Source: Coriobacteriia bacterium (GTDB lineage: Bacteria; Actinomycetota; Coriobacteriia; Anaerosomatales; JAENZW01). Taken from it: DNA of 5,603 bases. Made by a program: the position numbers and the translations under genes. The notes beneath the pieces were generated by a model. It saw nothing but the letters and a program-made list of their open reading frames with translations, had not been told where the DNA came from and ran no database searches. This document shows positions 1 through 5,484 of the stretch, one piece after another. The DNA is taken from positions 1 through 5,603 of the forward strand of contig JAOUET010000127.1 in NCBI GenBank assembly GCA_029858605.1, given 5' to 3'. Position 1 is the first letter of the stretch; each line of letters opens with the position of its first letter.

Positions 1-160
1 CGATCAGGCCGGCCCACCACGTGACGTGCTGCTGCTCCTCGACGGCCATGCGCGAGAAGACCTCCGAGAGTTCGGGCTTGTCGCACGAAGCCGACATCGT
101 TTCGTACGTGGACTGTGCAAGTTCGTCCATGTTCTGGCACAGTTCGAGGATAGAGCGCAC
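1..160 (-). CDS. Ferritin/rubrerythrin-like protein, N-terminal part (runs off left edge)
   Basis: The gene starts with GTG at 158-160 on the minus strand and stays open to the window edge, giving 53 visible residues beginning (M)RSILELCQNMDELAQ. The start is chosen because a strong ribosome binding site, GGAGGAGGT, lies 6 bases upstream. The visible part is two amphipathic helices. The first carries D12, E13, Y19 and E20; the second carries E41, E42 and H45 in an EEQQH motif, the ExxH metal-ligand pattern of ferritin-like and rubrerythrin di-iron folds, followed by a Trp pair (W48, W49). Family members bind a di-iron centre and often act in peroxide reduction or iron handling in anaerobes; whether this one does cannot be judged without the second helix pair. 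It could also be only the N-terminal domain of a larger protein. It is transcribed away from the neighbouring secreted protein, probably from its own promoter in the 122-bp gap. Confidence 0.72.
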   Translation of the reverse strand, partial: MRSILELCQNMDELAQSTYETMSASCDKPELSEVFSRMAVEEQQHVTWWAGLI

Positions 161-166
161 AGGGGC

Positions 167-175
167 ACCTCCTCC
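167..175 (-). promoter_or_regulatory. Strong Shine-Dalgarno of the ferritin-like gene
   Basis: On the minus strand this reads GGAGGAGGT, close to full complementarity with the 16S rRNA tail, with 6 bases to the GTG at 158-160. It fixes the start of the partial gene at a non-ATG codon. Confidence 0.75.
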
Positions 176-236
176 GAAGACCGGACGACGCGTGCGGCGC
201 GCTCGCCGGTGTAGCGCGCGGCACCCGCATACTCTC

Positions 237-242
237 AATATA
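237..242 (-). promoter_or_regulatory. Possible -10 element for the ferritin-like gene
   Basis: On the minus strand the hexamer is TATATT (five of six matches to TATAAT), an AT-rich island in a GC-rich gap, about 77 bases before the GTG start. No convincing -35 hexamer sits 16-18 bp upstream (the best frame reads AGCGGC), so the promoter is weak, activator-dependent or misread. Two copies of GCGACA one helical turn apart lie just upstream of it. Confidence 0.3.
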
Positions 243-282
243 CCTGTCGCAGAGGTGTCGCCGCTACTTGCCGGGGGTTTGG

Positions 283-1068
283 CTAGTCACCCTCAGCGTC
301 TTCCTCCGCCTCGCTTCGCGCGCCCCTCGTCTTGCGCAACATCGCGATGAGCACGACCGCGAGCGCACTGCCGAGTACGAGGAGGATCACGATGCCTGAG
401 GAGGAAGAGCTGTCGCCTGCGGGGGCTGCATCCGGCGACACGGCCGCCTGCCCCGGAACGTAGTCCGCCACAAGCTCAAGGCGCTGATCGGCGGGGACGT
501 CGGACAGCTCGAGGTAGAGCACCGTGGATCCGGAAGGGCCAGCCTCTGGCTGCGCTCCGGCCGTGAACGTCGTGAGTTGGGAGCCGGCGGGCACGAGCAT
601 GCCCAGGCTCAACGACCCAACGTCGTCGGCAGGTGTCCATGCCAGCAGAGACCGCACGCCCACCTCCGTCGCGAAGACGGCCTGAGGCACGTCGAGCTCG
701 ATCTGCCCCGTGCGGCTCTGACTGAGCGTGAACGTCGCGACGTCGTAGCCCTTCTCGGTGTGCGTGACTTGAGGTTGGATCGTCGGGTCGTTCTCGAGAG
801 GTCCGCCGAGGATCTCGCCTGCCCACACCATCTCCATACCTTCCGGGACAGCGAGGCGCACCTCGGCCGGAAGAGCACGGGTCTCTGGAAGCGTTCCCGT
901 GATGATCATGACTGGAACACCGCCCTGACCTCCCGGGTCGAGCTGCACCGACACGCTTTCCCACTCCGTCGTCTCCTGGGCGAAAGCAGGTGCAGCACAT
1001 GTGACGGCAAGACCGAGCAGCGTCATCGCCGCGAGCTTTCCGAGCGTCTTGTGGACCCGAATCGTCAT
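283..1068 (-). CDS. Secreted, C-terminally membrane-anchored protein of unknown function
   Basis: This 261-residue protein has a clear export signal: basic start (R4, K7, K11), hydrophobic core at about 12-24, and a likely signal peptidase I site after AFA at 28-30. C24 lies inside the signal, but AVTC is a poor lipobox, so a lipoprotein is less likely. Residues 31-205 are hydrophilic, Val/Thr/Leu-rich and Cys-free, with alternating patterns typical of beta-sandwich extracellular domains. A Pro/Ala/Ser linker (about 207-224, with a run of five Ser) leads to one transmembrane helix at 225-244 and a basic then acidic cytoplasmic tail. I do not recognise the family. The topology predicts an outside-facing domain tethered to the membrane, perhaps a binding or accessory subunit; that role is inference. 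The start has GGAGG at 1074-1078 with a 5-base spacer. The stop is TAG, and the next leftward gene begins 122 bp on. Confidence 0.8.
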   Translation of the reverse strand: MTIRVHKTLGKLAAMTLLGLAVTCAAPAFAQETTEWESVSVQLDPGGQGGVPVMIITGTLPETRALPAEVRLAVPEGMEMVWAGEILGGPLENDPTIQPQVTHTEKGYDVATFTLSQSRTGQIELDVPQAVFATEVGVRSLLAWTPADDVGSLSLGMLVPAGSQLTTFTAGAQPEAGPSGSTVLYLELSDVPADQRLELVADYVPGQAAVSPDAAPAGDSSSSSGIVILLVLGSALAVVLIAMLRKTRGARSEAEEDAEGD

Positions 1069-1080
1069 TCTTGCCTCCGG

Positions 1081-1109
1081 TTGAGGGGCTAGTCATGTGG
1101 TCGCATTAT
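1081..1109 (+). promoter_or_regulatory. Candidate promoter of the UPF0280-DUF2469-ligA operon
   Basis: TTGAGG at 1081-1086 (four of six to TTGACA) and CATTAT at 1104-1109 (four of six to TATAAT) are separated by exactly 17 bp, the optimal sigma-70-type spacing. Transcription would begin near 1116, leaving a leader of about 59 bases before the ATG at 1175. This is the only reasonable pair seen in the divergent gap; the match is by eye. Confidence 0.45.
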
Positions 1110-1110
1110 G
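1105..1110 (-). promoter_or_regulatory. Possible -10 element for the secreted protein gene
   Basis: The minus strand reads CATAAT, five of six matches to the -10 consensus, which would give a leader of about 30 bases before the ATG at 1066-1068. No good -35 element is visible 16-18 bp upstream (about AGCCAC). The hexamer lies on the same bases as the rightward -10 candidate. Confidence 0.35.
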
Positions 1111-1174
1111 CAACAAGCGTGCCTGCAGTGGCTCGCGCCTTGCACCGGCACCGGCTGGCGGGGAAGATAAACGC

Positions 1175-1906
1175 ATGACGTACGAACCGCGTACATATCG
1201 GCGTGCGGTCGCACCCGAAGGCCTGATTTCCTTCGAAGTAGTCATCAAGGAAACCGACCTACACATCTCCTCTCAGCGCGAGCTTGCGGATCTCGCGGAG
1301 GATCTCGTCGTGCGCTCGCGGTGGGACATCGAGGAGTTCATACGCACGCATCCCTACTTCGGCGAGACGTTCGCGCCGATCGACGTGCCCGAAGACGCAC
1401 CGCCCATCGTGGCTCGCATGGCCCAAGCGTCGAAGGTTGCCAGCGTCGGGCCGATGGCAGCGGTTGCCGGTGCAATCGCCGAATACGTGGCGCGCGGTCT
1501 GGCCGAGGAGTCGCCCGAGGTGATCGTCGAGAACGGTGGCGACGTGTTCCTCATGGGCAAGCAAGATCGCGTGATTGCGCTGTGGGCGGGCGAGCGAGGC
1601 ATCCCTGGCGTGGGCGTTCGGATACCCGGAGGCCTGCTTCCGGTAGCCGTATGCACCTCTTCGGGGCGTGTCGGTCACTCGACCTCCCTCGGAGACGCCG
1701 ACGCCGTAACCGTTCTCGCGCGCAACGGGGCTCTCGCGGACGCCGTTGCGACCGCGCTTGCCAATCGCGTTCGCGAGCCCGCGGACATCGAAGAGGCCAT
1801 CGAGGCGGCGCGAAACGTACTCGGCGTGTTGGGAGTGATCGTCACGATCGACGGGCACATGGGCGCCTGGGGCAACGTCCACCTCGTTTCGCTTGCGCAA
1901 GACTGA
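1175..1906 (+). CDS. UPF0280 family protein (COG2122, ApbE-like fold)
   Basis: The product has 243 residues, the usual size for the family. Hallmarks in order: an N-terminal YRR and SFEVVIKETDL segment (8-29), VGPMAAVAGAIAEYV (91-105), VIVENGGDVFL (117-127), CTSSGRVGHS (160-169), DADAVTVL (174-181) and ALADAVATALANRV (186-199). The last resembles the Ala/Asp/Thr metal and flavin site of ApbE flavin transferases, to which COG2122 is related. The molecular activity is not established. As I recall, one archaeal member (MA1715 of Methanosarcina acetivorans) has been linked to sulfide assimilation; transfer of that role here is inference. The ATG at 1175 is preferred over an in-frame GTG at 1097: family similarity begins right after it, the 26 extra residues look non-coding and overlie the candidate promoter, and a GGGGA at 1160-1164 serves as a modest ribosome binding site. 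It is the first gene of the rightward cluster. Confidence 0.93.
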   Translation: MTYEPRTYRRAVAPEGLISFEVVIKETDLHISSQRELADLAEDLVVRSRWDIEEFIRTHPYFGETFAPIDVPEDAPPIVARMAQASKVASVGPMAAVAGAIAEYVARGLAEESPEVIVENGGDVFLMGKQDRVIALWAGERGIPGVGVRIPGGLLPVAVCTSSGRVGHSTSLGDADAVTVLARNGALADAVATALANRVREPADIEEAIEAARNVLGVLGVIVTIDGHMGAWGNVHLVSLAQD

Positions 1907-1924
1907 TCGGGCCGGCGGGCCCGA
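1907..1924 (+). other. Intercistronic GC-rich stem-loop
   Basis: Directly after the UPF0280 stop codon, TCGGGCC (1907-1913) pairs perfectly with GGCCCGA (1918-1924) around a GGCG loop. No T-run follows, so it is not a standard intrinsic terminator. It sits about 10 bases before the ribosome binding site of the next gene and could stabilise mRNA ends, pause ribosomes or tune downstream expression. Confidence 0.4.
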
Positions 1925-1944
1925 CGTGCTACCGGGAAGGGCGG

Positions 1945-2241
1945 ATGATGGACAGCATCGACGAACTGGATATGTATGAAGCCGAGAAGCGGCTGGCGCT
2001 CTACAACGAGTACCGCGACGCCGCCCGCGTCTTCACCTACTACGTGGAAACAGAGCTCCGTGCTTACCTCGCGAATGGCGTGACGGTCACTCCGCATGCA
2101 GGCGAAGGTGGCGTGTTCTTCGAGGTACAGATGACCGATGTCTGGATCTACGAGGCAGAGCGGCTCAACCGGTTCGTGCCGGAAGCGACCGTCTGGGCGG
2201 TGACGGACGTGCACATCCAGCGTCTAAAGGCCGAGGAGTAA
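1945..2241 (+). CDS. DUF2469 family protein (actinobacterial conserved small protein)
   Basis: The product has 98 residues, a typical length for DUF2469, the family of Mycobacterium tuberculosis Rv2901c. Recognisable blocks are MYEAEKRLALYNEYRD (10-25), FTYYVETELRAYLANGV (30-46), GGVFFEVQMTDVWIYE (55-70) and RFVPEATVWAVTDVHI (76-91), which follow the family pattern of an acidic N-terminal helix and a later strand-rich half. The function is unknown. The family is close to a signature of Actinomycetota and in mycobacteria lies near rnhB, so a nucleic-acid-related context recurs here beside ligA. Either ATG of the pair at 1945 and 1948 may be used; GGAAGG at 1935-1940 lies 4 or 7 bases upstream, which favours 1948 slightly. 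It is 38 bp after the UPF0280 gene and 9 bp before ligA, consistent with one operon. The frame remains open far upstream of 1945, but that part is an out-of-frame reading of the UPF0280 gene. Confidence 0.92.
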   Translation: MMDSIDELDMYEAEKRLALYNEYRDAARVFTYYVETELRAYLANGVTVTPHAGEGGVFFEVQMTDVWIYEAERLNRFVPEATVWAVTDVHIQRLKAEE

Positions 2242-2250
2242 TCGCCCGCG

Positions 2251-4377
2251 ATGCCCCGACCCGCCGACCGAGAGGCCGCCGAGAAGCGCGCTTTGGCGCT
2301 GCGCCGAGAGGTCTCGCATCACGACTACCTCTACTACGCGCTCGATTCTCCCCAGATAAGCGATTCGGCCTACGACGCCCTCGTTCGCGAGCTGGTCGAG
2401 ATCGAGGAGGCGTGGCCGGATCTAGTCACACCCGACTCACCGACGCAGCGCGTCGGCGCGCCTCCAAGCGACGCGTTCGAGAAGGTCGAGCACGCGCAGC
2501 GGATGTACTCGCTCGACAACGCAATGGATCTGGAGGAGCTCGACGCGTGGCTCGAGCGCGTGCGCGACTCTTTGGGCGACCGTGAATGCGCGTACGTCTG
2601 CGAGCTGAAGATCGACGGGTCCTCGTTGGCGCTGACGTATCGAGACGGCATCCTGACGCGGGCGGCGACACGCGGTGACGGCCGGGTGGGCGAGAACGTC
2701 ACGGCGAACGTGCGCACTGTACGCGACGTGCCGCTGAGTTTGCGCGACGACGCTGGAGATGCGAGCGTCGAGGTCCGCGGCGAGGTCTACATGCCGAAGA
2801 CGAGCTTCGAGCGGCTCAACGAGGAACAAGAAGAGGCGGGTCAGTCACCGTTCGCAAACCCGCGCAACGCAGCCGCGGGCGCGGTGCGGCAGAAGGACCC
2901 GTCTGTGACCGCATCGCGCGACCTGGCGACGTTCATGTACGCGCTAGCTGATTCGCGCTCCTTGGGCCTCTCGCGCCAGAGCGAAGCACTGGAGTGGCTG
3001 CAGGCCGCCGGCTTCCATGTGAATCCCGATGTCGTGACATGCGCCGACGCGCGCGAGGTCCACGCGTTCTGCGAGCGCGCACTCGAGAAGCGCGAGGCAC
3101 TGCCCTACGAGATCGACGGCGTGGTCGTGAAGGTGGATGCGTTTGCCGTCCAAGAGGAGCTCGGCCACACGAGCAAGGCTCCCAGATGGGCGATCGCCTA
3201 CAAGTTCCCGCCCGAGGAGAAGACGACGGTTCTCCGCGGCGTCGACGTTCAGGTGGGGCGGACCGGCGCGCTCACGCCACGAGCCCTGTTCGATCCCGTC
3301 ACCGTTGCTGGATCGACTATCGCGAGGGCGACACTGCACAACGAGGACGAAGTGCACCGCAAGGACGTGCGCATCGGCGACACGATCGTTGTGCGCAAGG
3401 CCGGTGACGTGATCCCGGAGGTTGTAGGGCCGGTCCTCGGCATGCGTCCCGCCGACGCGCAAGAGTGGCACATGCCCGAGGCTTGTCCGTCCTGCGGAGA
3501 AGCCGTTTGGCGACCGGAAGACGAGGTGGTCACGCGCTGCACGAATGCGGCGTGTCCCGCGCAGCGTCACGAACGTCTGCTGCATTGGGCCAGCCGAGGA
3601 GCCATGGATATCGACGGGCTCGGCGAGGAGATCCTGCGGAGGCTCGAGGACACCGGACTCGTGGACGACCCTTCGGACATCTACCGGCTCGACCTAGAGA
3701 CCCTCGAATCGCTTCAAATGGGACGCGAGAAGCAGGACGGCGCGCGGGTGACGCTAGGCACGCTCGTCGCGGGAAAGGTGCTCGCCGGCGTCGTCGAGTC
3801 AAAGGAGCGTCCGCTGAGGAGAGTCCTCTTCGGGCTCGGCATCCGACATGTCGGTTCGACGGTTGCCGAGGCTCTCGCCGCAGCGTTCACGTCCATCGAT
3901 GCGATCCAGGAAGCCGCGATGACCGAACCAGACTCACCGACCGAGGACCCGATCGCCGCGGTAGAGGGCGTGGGGCCGAAGATCGCGGCCTCGATCCGCA
4001 ACTTCTTCGCGGGTGAGGAGAACCGCGCGCTCGTGGGGCGTCTGCGGTCCGCCGGCGTCGTCATGAGGGACGCGCGCGTGGAGTCTGCAAGGCCGCAGAC
4101 CCTCGCCGGGCTGACGTTCGTGTTGACCGGGGCGCTGGCGAGGCACACCCGCGATGAGGCGGGCGCCGCTCTGAAGGCGCTGGGCGGGAAGGTTTCCGGG
4201 AGCGTGTCCGCCAAGACCTCCTTCGTCGTGGCAGGGGAGGATGCCGGCAGCAAGCTCGGCAAGGCCCTCGAACTCGGCGTGCCGGTGCTCGATGAGGCCG
4301 CGCTCGAGCGAATCCTCGAGGTGGGCGAGCCGCCCGCGCCCGCTTCCGGCGACACCGCGACAGAGCCGGTCGAGTAG
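2251..4377 (+). CDS. ligA: NAD+-dependent DNA ligase LigA
   Basis: LigA seals 5'-phosphate/3'-hydroxyl nicks in duplex DNA during replication and repair, using NAD+ and releasing NMN and AMP. All domains are present in 708 residues, slightly longer than the E. coli enzyme (671). The Ia domain (about 1-75) has the NMN-contacting HHDYLYYALD and ISDSAYDALV segments. The nucleotidyltransferase domain carries catalytic K120 in KIDG (120-123), TRGDGRVGENVT (140-151), RGEVYMP (176-182), NPRNAAAG (203-210), EIDGVVVKVD (287-296) and WAIAYKFPPEEK (313-324). The OB fold follows (about 325-400, with VGRTGALTPRA). A Cys4 zinc finger uses C412, C415, C430 and C435. The helix-hairpin-helix region spans about 445-600 (GLGIRHVG at 528-535; VEGVGPKIA at 571-579), and the C-terminal BRCT domain about 614-693. 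The HhH region carries extra residues near 490-503 and 556-566. The ATG is 9 bp after the DUF2469 stop; GAGGAG at 2233-2238 is the likely ribosome binding site, with a long 12-base spacer, suggesting coupling. Confidence 0.98.
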   Translation: MPRPADREAAEKRALALRREVSHHDYLYYALDSPQISDSAYDALVRELVEIEEAWPDLVTPDSPTQRVGAPPSDAFEKVEHAQRMYSLDNAMDLEELDAWLERVRDSLGDRECAYVCELKIDGSSLALTYRDGILTRAATRGDGRVGENVTANVRTVRDVPLSLRDDAGDASVEVRGEVYMPKTSFERLNEEQEEAGQSPFANPRNAAAGAVRQKDPSVTASRDLATFMYALADSRSLGLSRQSEALEWLQAAGFHVNPDVVTCADAREVHAFCERALEKREALPYEIDGVVVKVDAFAVQEELGHTSKAPRWAIAYKFPPEEKTTVLRGVDVQVGRTGALTPRALFDPVTVAGSTIARATLHNEDEVHRKDVRIGDTIVVRKAGDVIPEVVGPVLGMRPADAQEWHMPEACPSCGEAVWRPEDEVVTRCTNAACPAQRHERLLHWASRGAMDIDGLGEEILRRLEDTGLVDDPSDIYRLDLETLESLQMGREKQDGARVTLGTLVAGKVLAGVVESKERPLRRVLFGLGIRHVGSTVAEALAAAFTSIDAIQEAAMTEPDSPTEDPIAAVEGVGPKIAASIRNFFAGEENRALVGRLRSAGVVMRDARVESARPQTLAGLTFVLTGALARHTRDEAGAALKALGGKVSGSVSAKTSFVVAGEDAGSKLGKALELGVPVLDEAALERILEVGEPPAPASGDTATEPVE

Positions 4378-4381
4378 GTCG

Positions 4382-5407
4382 ATGTCGCGAGCGAGCTCAC
4401 AACTTCGCCTGGATCCCAACCGCTGCGATCGGTGCGGCCGGTGCGAGCGCGTGTGCGACAAGGGCGCCCTCAAGGTGGGCGCGAGCTACATCTTCGTCGA
4501 CTGGCAGAAGTGCGACGCCTGCTTCGAGTGCGTGGACGCTTGCGACCGCGGAGCGATCGAGCGCAAGGGCGCCACAGGTGCGCGGGTTGCCGCGGTCTCG
4601 GCAGGCAAGGCAGCACGAGGTCAGGGCGCTGCGAGTGCCGAAGCCAAGGGTTCCGGCCGAGGAGCGTCCTCAAGCACCGGTCCGAAGCCGCGCGCTAGAA
4701 CCGTGGGCGCGCCGGTGCACTGGACGCTTGCGGAGGCTGCCGCCGTTCTCGCGGTCACCTTTGCGGCGTTCCTCGGCAAGGATGTCCTGCTGGCGCAGAA
4801 GTGGGTGATCGCCCTCACACCGAGCTCGCACGTGCTCGCGCGAGTCGCGGCTCTGGCTGCCTACTACGCGATCCAGGTTGGAGCGCTCCTGCTGCTGGTG
4901 CGAATGCGCGACCGCGACTTCCTCGAATCGGTCCGCCTCCGAGTGCCGAAGGTCGGGTGGCTCGAACGGCTCGCTTCCACGGGCATCACGCTGGGTCTCA
5001 CGGGCGCGACGCTTGTGGCTGGCTTTGCGTACGCGTTCGTCGCCCAGGAGATAGGATTCGTGCCCGACAACCCCGGTGTGGCCGAGCTCTTTGGGCCGAA
5101 CGCGACCGGGTTCTTCTTCTCGGTGATGCTCGTGGCGTTCGTGGCGCCCGTTGCCGAAGAAGTCGTCTTCCGGGGTGTATTGCTGGGCGCTTTGCAGAGC
5201 CGTTGGCCGATGTGGCCGAGCATCATCGTAGCGGCCGCGGTCTTCTCGGCTTTCCACGTGAGTTGGTGGACGTTGGTGCCCACCCTCATGGTCGGCATCG
5301 CAGCGGGTTGGCTCAGCGTACGGCGAACGTCGCTTTGGCCGGCGATCACACTGCACGCGCTCTACAACCTAACGCTCGTGACCGTCGCGTACGCGGGCGC
5401 TCTCTAG
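4382..5407 (+). CDS. Ferredoxin-CPBP intramembrane metalloprotease fusion
   Basis: One continuous 341-residue frame joins two modules. Residues 13-60 form a bacterial 2[4Fe-4S] ferredoxin: C15, C18, C21, C25 and C44, C47, C50, C54, both as CxxCxxCxxxC, with Asp instead of the usual Pro after the last Cys of each set. Residues 62-110 are a low-complexity Ala/Gly/Ser/Lys/Arg linker. From about 114 come some six to eight hydrophobic segments (about 116-131, 150-174, 200-220, 243-258, 279-293, 298-311, 318-338) with the CPBP (CAAX protease/Abi, PF02517) motifs: E259-E260 and R264 in EEVVFR, F288 and H292 in FSAFH, H325 and N329 in HALYN. All three active-site motifs are intact, so the protease is probably active; CPBP members cleave membrane substrates such as prenylated proteins, or act in bacteriocin immunity and signalling. 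The ferredoxin part should face the cytoplasm. The substrate and role of the clusters are unknown. The ATG lies 4 bp after the ligA stop without a good ribosome binding site, implying translational coupling. An in-frame ATG at 4241 is rejected because it lies within the ligA BRCT region. Confidence 0.9.
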   Translation: MSRASSQLRLDPNRCDRCGRCERVCDKGALKVGASYIFVDWQKCDACFECVDACDRGAIERKGATGARVAAVSAGKAARGQGAASAEAKGSGRGASSSTGPKPRARTVGAPVHWTLAEAAAVLAVTFAAFLGKDVLLAQKWVIALTPSSHVLARVAALAAYYAIQVGALLLLVRMRDRDFLESVRLRVPKVGWLERLASTGITLGLTGATLVAGFAYAFVAQEIGFVPDNPGVAELFGPNATGFFFSVMLVAFVAPVAEEVVFRGVLLGALQSRWPMWPSIIVAAAVFSAFHVSWWTLVPTLMVGIAAGWLSVRRTSLWPAITLHALYNLTLVTVAYAGAL

Positions 5408-5459
5408 GGCGGTGTGCGGGACAGGGCATGTGCAGGTGGTATGTGGTGGGGCCAGGCCG

Positions 5460-5479
5460 CGCGCGACTCCTGCGCGTTT
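5460..5479 (+). terminator. Weak candidate terminator after the operon
   Basis: CGCGC (5460-5464) can pair with GCGCG (5472-5476) around a 7-base loop, followed by only three T. It lies 53 bp after the protease stop codon in the convergent gap. The stem is short and the T-run minimal, so this is the best of poor options rather than a confident terminator. Confidence 0.2.
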
Positions 5480-5484
5480 GACTC

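Noticed and set aside
281..1096. 9-bp direct repeat GGCTAGTCA flanking the secreted protein gene (281-289 and 1088-1096) as a possible transposition scar
   Set aside because: No inverted ends or transposase accompany it, the first copy contains the gene's own stop codon, and a 9-bp match in this span can arise by chance.
1097..1174. N-terminal extension of the UPF0280 protein from an in-frame GTG
   Set aside because: The 26 added residues do not resemble family N-termini, the GTG has no ribosome binding site, and the stretch holds the candidate divergent promoters.
1259..1900. Long minus-strand open frame opposite the UPF0280 gene
   Set aside because: It is a GC-rich antisense shadow with no recognisable domain, opposite a confidently identified gene; similar shadows lie opposite ligA and the fusion gene.
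1321..1944. Long rightward frame joined to the front of the DUF2469 gene
   Set aside because: It is an Arg/Gly-rich out-of-frame reading of the UPF0280 gene; only the part from 1945 matches a protein family.
4241..4381. Upstream extension of the ferredoxin-protease fusion into ligA
   Set aside because: The 47 extra residues are a Ser/Arg/Pro-rich shadow of the ligA BRCT region; ferredoxin sequence begins just after the ATG at 4382.
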